Assembly: GCA_018057635.1 (NCBI GenBank) | Contig: JAGPDJ010000095.1 | Coordinates: 1 to 7,851 of the forward strand | Direction of reading: 5' to 3' | From: Ferruginibacter sp. | GTDB lineage: Bacteria > Bacteroidota > Bacteroidia > Chitinophagales > Chitinophagaceae | Length of the DNA: 7,851 bases | Part shown: in pieces, positions 1 through 5,478 of the stretch | Layout: the number at the start of each line of letters is the position of its first letter | Numbering within the stretch: position 1 is the stretch's first letter | Program-made: the position numbers and the translations under genes | The notes under the pieces: model-generated | The model's database searches: none | What the model was told of the DNA's origin: nothing | What the model saw: the letters and a program-made list of their open reading frames with translations, nothing else

Positions 1-867
1 GGTAGAAGGTTTTGGTAATGTAGAAATCGTTTCGCTGGCACTGGCCAGCAATGTCCTTTTCTGGGTGAATTTTTGAGCGAAATCCCGTTGTACACCCGAA
101 TCCTGGCTATGGTACAGATCCAGTAAATCCTTCATAGAGCAACAGGCTTTTATCCTGTCTTCAATCCGGATAGAGGCTGTTTCAACAATTACCCCTGTGT
201 TACACCATTCAAGGATTAACTGCCCGGTTTCAGATGTGATTGTAAATTCCGGCTGTCCAACAAAAAGGCCGGTCCTGTCCTTACTGGTGAGTGCGTGATG
301 CTTTATATTAATGTCAAAAACCAGTGTGAACTCATAATCCAGCCCATCCCTGGTCACTCCCTTAAGGCCCACCTTTTCAGGAACTACTTTGCCATTCTTT
401 TCGCTCAGTACATAGTCCTGCTTGCTTCTGATTGTGCCAATAATATGGCAGGATGACTGAAGCATAGCCTGAATAAACGCATTATGCCGGGGCGTAAGTC
501 TTCCCCAATTGGTAAAACTATTCCCGGCCATGTTTGCATGAACATCCAGAATACCACCTGACCCATCCCACTCATGACTGATGGAGTCAATAATGATAAC
601 CTGAATACCGGCATTTTCACATAACTGAACTGCCTCCACATACCTTTCTGGTGTAAAAGGCGCAGACAGGCTAACGGTATTATAAGACCCGAGATTCGCA
701 TACAGTTCGGCACTATGGTTTTCGGTGTCAATGACAGCAACCTTAGTCCAGTCGCCACATAACCCGAAGGCCAATAATAATGCACTGTAAGTTTTTCCGG
801 AGCCGCTGGGGCCTTGTAAGGCCATTTTGATTTTGGCTCTCTTCCGAGAGGCAACTTGTAATTGCAT
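1..867 (-). CDS. P-loop ATPase, phage AAA_24/Sak4-like (3' end beyond window)
   Basis: The reading frame is open from an ATG at 867 to the left edge (289 residues visible, C-terminus missing). A Walker A motif GPSGSGKT lies at residues 19-26. A Walker B-type strand VIIID ends at Asp94 and is followed by SISHEWDGSGG. This arrangement is typical of RecA-fold ATPases of phages and integrated elements (AAA_24 and Sak4-like single-strand annealing/recombination ATPases). From family knowledge, such proteins use ATP while promoting annealing or recombination of single-stranded DNA, usually with an SSB partner; the gene upstream at 942-1304 is a candidate partner. The start was chosen because it is the only ATG before the Walker A motif at a sensible distance. 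The leader is A/T-rich with no Shine-Dalgarno sequence, and an intrinsic terminator lies just upstream. The P-loop ATPase call is firm; the Sak4 assignment is an inference. Confidence 0.82.
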   Translation of the reverse strand, partial: MQLQVASRKRAKIKMALQGPSGSGKTYSALLLAFGLCGDWTKVAVIDTENHSAELYANLGSYNTVSLSAPFTPERYVEAVQLCENAGIQVIIIDSISHEWDGSGGILDVHANMAGNSFTNWGRLTPRHNAFIQAMLQSSCHIIGTIRSKQDYVLSEKNGKVVPEKVGLKGVTRDGLDYEFTLVFDINIKHHALTSKDRTGLFVGQPEFTITSETGQLILEWCNTGVIVETASIRIEDRIKACCSMKDLLDLYHSQDSGVQRDFAQKFTQKRTLLASASETISTLPKPST

Positions 868-887
868 AGAGAATGTTTTGAGATAAT

Positions 888-919
888 AAAAAAAAAGCAG
901 GACCCTGAAAGAGTCCTGC
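888..919 (-). terminator. Intrinsic terminator between the 120-aa gene and the ATPase gene
   Basis: Read on the minus strand, a perfect 7-bp stem (arms 913-919 and 897-903, GCAGGAC/GTCCTGC, 9-nt loop) is followed directly by nine T residues (888-896). It starts 22 nt after the stop codon of the 942-1304 gene and ends 20 nt before the ATPase start at 867. It should end or attenuate transcription coming from the upstream small genes, so the ATPase either depends on readthrough or has a promoter inside this very short gap. Confidence 0.75.
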
Positions 920-941
920 CTGTTTACGGATACGGATTGTC

Positions 942-1304
942 TTACCAACCCATCTTTTCAGTGCCAGCCAATTCTTTATTTTCCTGGTTGGCGGCTTTTG
1001 CTTCCGGTTCAATTGGTGAGAATTCCCATGAATAATCAAGGGAGATCACCTCTCCGGTGTCGGGAACCGTGTAGTCATAGGGCTCTGTTTGTACTTTCTC
1101 TACTGCACCGGTCAGTTGAGTACCGATCAGTCGCTTACAGGTTTCCCCATCAAATGTTGTTGAGATGTAACAGGTTCTGGCTGTCAGGTACATTTTCCCT
1201 GAAGACTTTGATTGAACCATTTCTACACCACCCTGAAGTTTGAGTTTGTAGAAGATTTCGCCATTTTCTTTTTGGCTTTCTTTTACGCCGATAATCGTTA
1301 CCAT
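942..1304 (-). CDS. Unknown 120-aa protein, possible phage-type ssDNA-binding protein
   Basis: This is a complete frame from ATG (1302-1304) to TAA (942-944), encoding 120 residues. The first ~95 residues look like an all-beta domain, with alternating hydrophobic/polar strands such as FYKLKLQGGVEMV and a conserved-looking core around YDYTVPDTGEVISLDYSW. The last ~25 residues (EPEAKAANQENKELAGTEK) are charged and probably disordered. A beta domain plus acidic, disordered tail next to a Sak4-like ATPase is the layout expected of a phage SSB, but the tail lacks the canonical acidic DDxIPF tip and I do not recognise the family by sequence. It is followed by an intrinsic terminator, and the upstream gene lies 104 bp away. 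The CDS is likely real; the SSB role is an inference from shape and neighbours. Confidence 0.78.
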   Translation of the reverse strand: MVTIIGVKESQKENGEIFYKLKLQGGVEMVQSKSSGKMYLTARTCYISTTFDGETCKRLIGTQLTGAVEKVQTEPYDYTVPDTGEVISLDYSWEFSPIEPEAKAANQENKELAGTEKMGW

Positions 1305-1408
1305 GTTGTTCGATTTTATTGGTTATGGCCGGGGTAATTCCTGGCCAGAACTGAGCCGGGGAGGGTTAAGGGAAGTGGTAGACTCTCACGGACACATCGA
1401 CAACATTT

Positions 1409-1654
1409 TTATGTCAAAAATTTTTTTTCTAACTGGTAAAATCGAAGGAAAACCTCTCCGATTTGTTCCAACTCGTTTTGGGACAATTTTGAAAAATTAT
1501 TAGGATTAGGGGCGGGTGAAACTATCCCTGTTGTATTAATAGGAGTTAAACATACACCTTCCTTTTGAAAATAACTGAGCAACTCAGAATACTCAGATTT
1601 AACAAACCCATAGAATTGATCCAGTACTTTTTTACTTCTTTCTTCTGTTGTCAT
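1409..1654 (-). CDS. Unknown 81-aa protein
   Basis: I chose the ATG at 1652-1654, giving 81 residues beginning MTTEERSKKVLDQFYGFVKS. Longer in-frame starts to 1735 would add a hydrophobic, A/T-encoded stretch (NVLILAGQFFQFYLVLLQIII) that reads like untranslated leader. The protein has two probably helical halves (residues 1-33 and about 58-81) joined by a Pro/Asn/Thr-rich linker around TPINTTGIVSPAPNPNN. No motif was recognised. It lies between two other small minus-strand genes in what appears to be one transcription direction, with gaps of 86 bp (upstream) and 104 bp (downstream). Small genes of this sort are common in phage early regions. Confidence 0.6.
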   Translation of the reverse strand: MTTEERSKKVLDQFYGFVKSEYSELLSYFQKEGVCLTPINTTGIVSPAPNPNNFSKLSQNELEQIGEVFLRFYQLEKKFLT

Positions 1655-1740
1655 AATAATAATTTGCAGTAAAACTAAATAGAACTGGAAAAACTGACCC
1701 GCCAAGATCAAAACATTTAGTCTGTTTTTGTACACGAAGT

Positions 1741-2019
1741 TTAATCAAACTCTGGATCAGCAAAAAAATACGGGTCAGGGATCTCCTTTTTCCCTTCAAG
1801 TACTATCTCTTTTCTGGTAGCCCTGCCCAGTCCATTATACCACTTCTCCAGCCCTGGGCTATCAAATGCATTACCCCGGTAATAGAGTTTTAATAGCCGG
1901 GTATGTTCAAGTGTAAGATGGTAGGTTATTCCGTTTTCTTGCAAAATGTACTTTCCTGTACGAGGATCGGTCTTTATGCTCCACATTTCATATGGCATCG
2001 GGTGTCTTGGTCTACGCAT
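1741..2019 (-). CDS. Unknown 92-aa protein
   Basis: The ATG at 2017-2019 gives 92 residues; a TTG two codons upstream is possible but less likely. The protein starts with a basic segment (MRRPRHPMPYEMW). It continues with a probable beta hairpin (DPRTGKYILQENGITYHL) and a helix (EHTRLLKLYYRG), and ends with an acidic, aromatic tail (DPYFFADPEFD). Met residues 8 and 12 are alternative starts. No family was recognised. It is the first gene downstream, on the minus strand, of the phased repeats at 2065-2169, so those sites could be its control region if they are operators rather than origin iterons. No clear promoter could be placed. Confidence 0.62.
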   Translation of the reverse strand: MRRPRHPMPYEMWSIKTDPRTGKYILQENGITYHLTLEHTRLLKLYYRGNAFDSPGLEKWYNGLGRATRKEIVLEGKKEIPDPYFFADPEFD

Positions 2020-2064
2020 GACCAAAAATAGAAATAGAAAAGTTTTCCAGTTCTGATTTCTGGT

Positions 2065-2169
2065 TGTGAATTTGATTATTTTTTACAGCCCAATCTGTGA
2101 ACTTCTTGTGATTACGGTCTGAAAAATGTGAATTTGAAGGTCGTTTAAAGGTGAGAAAGGTGAATTTCT
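2065..2169. repeat. Four phased 11-bp direct repeats (iteron-like array)
   Basis: Four direct copies of an 11-mer occur at 2065-2075 (TGTGAATTTGA), 2096-2106 (TGTGAACTTCT), 2127-2137 (TGTGAATTTGA) and 2159-2169 (GGTGAATTTCT). The start-to-start distances are 31, 31 and 32 bp, close to three helical turns, so all four sites face the same side of the DNA. The intervening ~20 bp are unrelated to each other. I found no other phased set of this motif in the window. Phased short repeats beside an initiator-like gene are the usual form of replication iterons. A tandem operator for the gene starting at 2019 is the main alternative. Confidence 0.6.
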
Positions 2170-2185
2170 GGGAGGATTATGCGAT

Positions 2186-2211
2186 AGTTTAAGCTTGAAA
2201 AAGCTTAAACT
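2186..2211. repeat. Perfect 11-bp inverted repeat (hairpin)
   Basis: AGTTTAAGCTT at 2186-2196 is followed by GAAA (2197-2200) and then by its exact reverse complement at 2201-2211. Read as plus-strand RNA this is an 11-bp stem closed by a GNRA-type tetraloop. Neither side has a T tract, so it does not look like a terminator. It begins 17 bp after the last iteron-like repeat and lies 17 bp before an A/T run, which fits a structural element of an origin or a dyad operator. Confidence 0.6.
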
Positions 2212-2242
2212 GCTGAATAAAAGCTGCATATATATATTCGCT

Positions 2243-2334
2243 TACATTAGTTTTGAAAACCCGTTGAATTAACCTTTTATGGTGGTAATGGTATAGGTAC
2301 GGCATGTACAGCATACATTAGCTGTTTTGTAAAC
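2243..2334. repeat. Imperfect direct repeat pair, 71 bp apart
   Basis: TACATTAG followed by TTTTGAAAAC at 2243-2260 recurs as TACATTAG, three extra bases (CTG), then TTTTGTAAAC at 2314-2334. Apart from the 3-nt insertion only one of 18 positions differs. The pair lies between the A/T run and the end of the RepL-like gene. Roles as protein-binding sites of the same origin or regulator are possible but unsupported. Confidence 0.4.
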
Positions 2335-2352
2335 TTATTTTGGGCCTCTTTA

Positions 2353-2919
2353 TTACTGATCATTTGCACTTGAATAATGTGGATATACACTCAGTACATC
2401 TTTATAATACCTTTTTGAATCCCCCTTCCACATTATCTGAGGATTGATATAAAAAGTCCAATAGTCTTTTGTTTTGACCTTATTACTAACTCTCCGAATA
2501 ATATTTTTCTGACAAAGATCCTTTATCGAATTCCTAAATGTTCCTAATGCCATAATAAAACCTAGCTTTTCAATTTTATCCGGATGTATCTCAACGGTTT
2601 CCATTCTATAATCAAGTTCAAATAGAATCCATAGAAAAAGCTTTTGCGAATTTGGTTGTAGTGACATGATTGTATTTCTATTGTCTATTCCTGTAATAAG
2701 CTTACTGTGTTCAAAATTTCCAACATCATCCCTGAAATAAATCTTCTTATTGGGTGGAGTTTTTCTAAAATCTTCAAGAATATCGTGAATTAAGGATGTC
2801 TCTCCAAATCGTTTATTCCTAACCTTACTTTTATGTGAAACCTGGGCCTTATAATCAGCCAAAGGATTCCTTTTTGCCTTCAGAATTTTTTCATCCTTTG
2901 ATAAATCTAAGTTTGGCAT
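2353..2919 (-). CDS. RepL-like winged-helix replication initiator (probable)
   Basis: This is a complete 188-residue frame starting at ATG 2919. The N-terminal ~60 residues are Lys-rich and polar. A winged-helix-like region spans about residues 90-165: the helix QKLFLWILFELDYRM, then a helix-turn-helix-like stretch (LGTFRNSIKDLCQKNIIRRVS), then a wing strand ending DYWTFYINPQIMWKGDSKRY. The pattern (helical FLWIL segment, helper helix ending in a xxIIRR turn, and YxINPxxxxKGD after the wing) resembles RepL-family initiators of small plasmids and related replication proteins of mobile elements. Such proteins bind repeats at the origin and start replication; an iteron-like array lies just beyond its stop. 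No ATPase or HUH motif is visible. The wHTH fold is likely; the RepL assignment is my judgement by eye. Confidence 0.55.
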   Translation of the reverse strand: MPNLDLSKDEKILKAKRNPLADYKAQVSHKSKVRNKRFGETSLIHDILEDFRKTPPNKKIYFRDDVGNFEHSKLITGIDNRNTIMSLQPNSQKLFLWILFELDYRMETVEIHPDKIEKLGFIMALGTFRNSIKDLCQKNIIRRVSNKVKTKDYWTFYINPQIMWKGDSKRYYKDVLSVYPHYSSANDQ

Positions 2920-3271
2920 AAAGTCAAAATTTGTCTTTTAAAACTACGACGAAATCCTTATCAGGCTTGACTTTCCAATAAAAACTGATGTGACAGATAG
3001 TCTGCATTATATCAATCTTTCCCACTCTTTAGAAACTTATATAGATTATTGAATACCATGCAATTAAAGTGATATTCGAAAAATCAATTTTTGACATAAT
3101 ATCCTAATGCTAACTTTCACTAATTCAACAGCGCCTGCTTCAGCATTACCTCGTTAGTTCGCAGTTTTGGGAACTACTTCTCATATTATCCATTCAGAAT
3201 CCAAAGCCCTTAGCAATGCTTCCGGACAAGAACAAGTAACCCCTACCCCCTATAAAGAAGTTGGGTAGGAA
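2920..3271. other. Gene-free stretch upstream of the RepL-like gene
   Basis: I see no convincing coding frame here on either strand. The segment must hold the promoter of the minus-strand gene that starts at 2919, but no clear Bacteroidota-type -7 element (TAnnTTTG) is placed correctly. Near the right end there is a short inverted repeat, CCTACCC (3242-3248) with GGGTAGG (3263-3269), and a near-direct repeat of TAAAGAAGTTGGG at 3253-3265 and 3276-3288 (one mismatch, 23-bp period). Confidence 0.5.
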
Positions 3272-3435
3272 ATGCTAAAGAAGCTGGGGGCAGCAAAAAC
3301 CTGCAAGGTACTGATGATAATACTTTTGTTGGGTTATCGGGATCCTAGAAACAGGAAAGAGTATGTATGGGTTCGCCCGGAGGACTACCGGGAGGGTAAG
3401 CCATTCGCTGAATATTTGGGACAATACCGGCCGGC
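3272..3435 (+). pseudogene. Plus-strand coding remnant of unknown origin
   Basis: From ATG 3272 the frame reads MLKKLGAAKTCKVLMIILLL and then a charged, aromatic, protein-like stretch, YRDPRNRKEYVWVRPEDYRE followed by GKPFAEYLGQYRPAYG. Beyond about 3436 the same frame becomes Ser/Phe/Leu-rich because it is only the antisense of the 80-residue gene at 3436-3678. The segment is also more G+C-rich than its left flank. I therefore read it as a truncated piece of an older gene cut off near 3436, not an intact protein. The family is not recognised, and a spurious frame remains possible. Confidence 0.28.
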
Positions 3436-3678
3436 CTATGGTTGTGCCTTAAATGAATTGAAAGCGGCGGTTAGTTTTTCCTTCAAATCTTCACTCATAC
3501 CGTCAAAATGCACCCTATTCTCATTTTTTGCTTTTAGGAAGAAATTAATAGTACCGGATTGTTTTTCGATTTCTTCCAAATATGGGTTAGCCCATTGCTT
3601 TACCAGATTAGTTAATTCCAACTCCCTGTCCTTATCCGTTGGAACAAAATCATCGTACTCGAAGATTAGATTTTTCAT
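3436..3678 (-). CDS. Unknown 80-aa protein divergent to the transposase
   Basis: The ATG at 3676-3678 gives 80 residues starting MKNLIFEYDDFVPTDKDREL, ending at TAG 3436-3438. Upstream in-frame extension would run antisense through the transposase and is rejected. The protein is charged and mostly helical in appearance (LTNLVKQWANPYLEEIEKQS and SEDLKEKLTAAFNSFK), with a short strand (GTINFFLKAKNE) between. No motif was recognised. Its start lies only 34 bp from the transposase start on the other strand, so the two would share a divergent promoter region. It could be a passenger of the insertion element or a bystander gene. Confidence 0.6.
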   Translation of the reverse strand: MKNLIFEYDDFVPTDKDRELELTNLVKQWANPYLEEIEKQSGTINFFLKAKNENRVHFDGMSEDLKEKLTAAFNSFKAQP

Positions 3679-3689
3679 CCTGTAATGTT

Positions 3690-4546
3690 TTAATACCACC
3701 AAACTACCAAAAATGAAACAATTCACAAACCTGGCCGAAGTCATTGAGCATTTCAAACTTGAGGACATCTGTCGGGACTCTATCGAAAAAATGCGGTGGC
3801 CTGACGGGAATATCATTTGCCCTAAATGCGAGGCTGTAAAGTTCTACCGTATGGGGGTATGAAGCACTATAAACGCCGGGATAAGAAATGTGCAGCAAGG
3901 TTTTCGGTGATTAAAGGAACCGTTTTTGAGGCCACTAAACTGCCCTTGACCAAATGGTTTATCGCTATGTACCTGCTTACAGCCCATAAAAAGGGTATCA
4001 GTTCCTACCAGCTAGCAAGGGACTTGGGCATCCGTCAAAAGGCCGCTTAGTTTATGCTTTGCAGGTTACGGGAGATATTACGGACTAAATCGGTTGAGTT
4101 ATGGATAACATTGTGGAAGTGGATGAAACCAATGTAGGGGGCAAATGGGACAATATGAGCAAGGATAAGAGGGCTAAACAAAGGGAATCAGGGAAGGATA
4201 ATAAAGTCCCAGTAATGGGGCTTATTGAAAGGGAGGGGAACTTAACCGTTAACGTGATTGGTCAGGACCGCTTTAAATTCTTTGTAAGGCGGCACGTTAA
4301 CCTGGATGCCCAACTGGTGACCGGTTCCCATTTAGACTATCAGGGGCTTACTTATGAGTTTGCAGGGCACAATACCGTTAACCATAACTTAAACCAATTC
4401 AGGAACGGGATATTCCATACCAACTCAATAGAGGGCTTTTTCTCGTACTTTAAAAGAACCAGTTTCGGGATATATCATCAGATCAGCCCCAAACACCTGC
4501 ACCGCTATTGTGATGAATCAGTTTTCGTTACAATGCCCGGAAAATT
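3690..4546 (+). mobile_element. IS1595-family insertion sequence remnant, ends uncertain
   Basis: This is the extent of recognisable insertion-sequence DNA, defined by the transposase pseudogene. I found no confident terminal inverted repeats or 8-bp target duplication. The right boundary is suggested by the end of transposase similarity (RYNARKI, about 4546) coinciding with a sharp change to A/T-rich sequence; family members normally carry a further 20-40 residues, so the 3' end is probably lost. The left boundary lies somewhere in the 34 bp before the transposase start, or further left if the 80-residue gene at 3436-3678 is a passenger. Confidence 0.5.
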
Positions 4547-4549
4547 TAA
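3713..4549 (+). pseudogene. IS1595-family (ISXO2-like) transposase, inactivated
   Basis: The decayed sequence begins MKQFTNLAEVIEHFKLEDIC and has the ISXO2 order: zinc ribbon (CPKC at about residues 36-39), the helical GISSYQLARDLGI region, then the catalytic domain with VDETNVGGK, HTNSIEGFFSYFKR and GIYHQISPKHLHRYCDE. Such enzymes cut and join IS1595 ends through a DDN(K)-type RNase H fold. Lesions: (1) a missing base in the G run at 3853-3857 causes a stop at 3860-3862; (2) TAG at 4048-4050 replaces the expected Trp codon; (3) a missing base near 4099-4100 before MDNIVEVDET; (4) a missing base near 4518 after CDE, where the restored frame reads FSFRYNARKI and stops at 4547-4549. In addition, the second catalytic Asp is Gly (GGT at 4323-4325, LVTGSHLDY), and a zinc-ribbon Cys appears changed to Arg (YKRRDKKC). 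It is inactive. Confidence 0.88.
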
Positions 4550-4655
4550 AGGCAAAAATACTTGTAAAAACGATTTAATAAAAATATCTGAATTACCTGC
4601 AATTATAACAAAGAAAGTAGTGAAATCCGAAAGTAAATCCTTATACAAGTTATAA
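4550..4655 (+). pseudogene. A/T-rich coding tail fused to the transposase remnant
   Basis: In the frame that carries the VDET domain, the sequence continues past the transposase homology into about 35 codons of a different character, including KNDLIKISELPAIITKKVVK and ending SESKSLYKL at TAA 4653-4655. It is Lys/Ile/Ser-rich and very A/T-rich, unlike the IS. It could be the 3' end of another gene joined by deletion, or chance readthrough of non-coding DNA. The family is not recognised. Confidence 0.25.
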
Positions 4656-4683
4656 ATATAAGATTATGCACCTCCCCCTTCTT

Positions 4684-4815
4684 TTAAAACCTTGCAACTT
4701 CTTTAAAAACCTCAGATTTGGTTTTATCTATTTTAATTTTGAAATGTTGCTCTATCACCCTTATATTAACCATTTGTTTATATGTATCAATGTGGTTTTT
4801 TTGACCTTCCGTCAC
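4684..4815 (-). CDS. Possible 43-aa protein or fragment, GTG start
   Basis: On the minus strand a frame closed upstream by TAA reads, from GTG 4813-4815, VTEGQKNHIDTYKQMVNIRV and then IEQHFKIKIDKTKSEVFKEV, ending ARF at TAA 4684-4686. The balanced, mostly helical composition looks coding, and the opposite strand here is only Phe/Leu/Ile-rich, as expected of an antisense shadow. There is no ATG at the start and no visible ribosome-binding site, so it may be the 3' end of a broken gene. Low certainty. Confidence 0.22.
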   Translation of the reverse strand: MTEGQKNHIDTYKQMVNIRVIEQHFKIKIDKTKSEVFKEVARF

Positions 4816-4893
4816 TCTTTTAAAGCGTTATTGGTTTTTATAAAACGGAAAATTTATTTCTTTGAAAAAAGAATGTAAAAATATACCCTAAAC

Positions 4894-4915
4894 ACAATGT
4901 TATTATAACAATTGT
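4894..4915. promoter_or_regulatory. Near-perfect palindrome upstream of the four-gene cassette
   Basis: ACAATGTTAT (4894-4903), a central T, then ATAAC (4905-4909), one extra A, and ATTGT (4911-4915): ten paired positions interrupted by one bulged base. It is about 100 bp before the first start of the plus-strand cassette (5013) and has no T tract, so a dyad operator is more likely than a terminator. No regulator for it is visible. The rest of 4816-5012 is A/T-rich without a gene. Confidence 0.35.
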
Positions 4916-5012
4916 TTGCGCTTATGGAGGCAGACTTATCATAAATATTTTTCTCTAAATCTAAAAACAATAATTTAAATTTAGTAGTAATTAAACCAAA
5001 TAATTCACCACG

Positions 5013-5462
5013 ATGGTACGCATAATTTGTGTTTTTTTAATTTTATTTCTTTCATCATGCCAAAAGAAATACATTGCTAATTTCAAAAAGGAAGGAACTG
5101 GGTATATTAAAACGTATTACAGTTTACCTGAAAGCAAAGTTATTACAGCGAAAGACGACACAACTGCATATAGGAAAGCTGTAGAAATGGTAATTGAATT
5201 AGAAAAAAATAATGATAATTTGGATTTTGCATATTCTGGGATTAGTTTATTTTACGAAAAAGATAAGTCTTACGCAAAAATTGACGACCAAATAAAAAAG
5301 GATATTGAAACAAGATTGGGCATTGATTACTTACAAAAAAGTATGAGAAAAAAAACAATTACAAAAAATCCTCCAAAAAGTTTAATTATGGATCATTATA
5401 ATAGACAAGAGAAGGATAAATTTAATTTTGAAAAATTCAGAGTTAGGCCTAAAACCAATTAA
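5013..5462 (+). CDS. Small lipoprotein, unknown function
   Basis: This is a complete 149-residue frame. Residues 1-16 (MVRIICVFLILFLSSC) form a signal peptide with a good lipobox, L13-S14-S15-C16, so the mature protein should be lipid-anchored at Cys16 after signal peptidase II cleavage. The residues after the Cys are QKKY. The mature part is Lys-rich and soluble, with a probable alpha/beta region to about residue 110 (DDTTAYRKAVEMVIELEKNN is helical) and a basic, Pro-containing tail. No known domain was recognised. It is the first gene of a plus-strand set; the next gene starts 16 nt after its stop. A/T-rich codon use is shared with the following genes and differs from the left module. Confidence 0.8.
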   Translation: MVRIICVFLILFLSSCQKKYIANFKKEGTGYIKTYYSLPESKVITAKDDTTAYRKAVEMVIELEKNNDNLDFAYSGISLFYEKDKSYAKIDDQIKKDIETRLGIDYLQKSMRKKTITKNPPKSLIMDHYNRQEKDKFNFEKFRVRPKTN

Positions 5463-5478
5463 TAAATATTACTATTTT

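Larger units (their letters stand above)
2065..2260. other. Candidate replication origin: repeats, dyad and A/T run
   Basis: Within 200 bp there are, in order, the four phased repeats, the 11-bp dyad and an alternating ATATATATATT run at 2228-2238 that could melt easily. The segment lies 93 bp beyond the stop of the RepL-like gene and contains no convincing coding frame. Iterons, a dyad and an A/T-rich unwinding element near an initiator gene are the standard parts of an iteron-controlled origin. The parts are visible in the sequence; their function as an origin is an inference. Confidence 0.4.

Noticed and set aside
405..1039. Minus-strand frames of 149 and 98 codons overlapping the ATPase and 120-aa genes
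   Set aside because: They are out-of-frame shadows with unnatural composition. The frames carrying the Walker motifs and the 120-aa protein explain the DNA better.
998..1503. Plus-strand frames of 81 and 66 codons
   Set aside because: They are antisense to the 120-aa and 81-aa minus-strand genes and lack protein-like composition.
2065..2169. CRISPR array
   Set aside because: The repeats are only 11 bp and imperfect, the intervals are about 20 bp, and there are no cas genes; this does not match any CRISPR format.
3851..3862. Programmed -1 frameshift in the transposase at the G run (GGG GTA), which would restore the frame
   Set aside because: The slip is possible in the P site, but IS1595 transposases are normally a single frame, and this copy also has a nonsense codon, two more frame losses and a missing catalytic Asp. 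Decay is the simpler explanation.
4666..4878. Plus-strand 70-codon frame MHLPLLLKPC...
   Set aside because: It is dominated by Phe, Leu, Ile and Lys with scattered charges, typical of an antisense or random A/T-rich frame; it does not form orderly membrane helices.
4894..4920. Integron attC-like site
   Set aside because: The flanks lack the GTTRRRY/RYYYAAC core boxes, and no integron integrase is present in the window.
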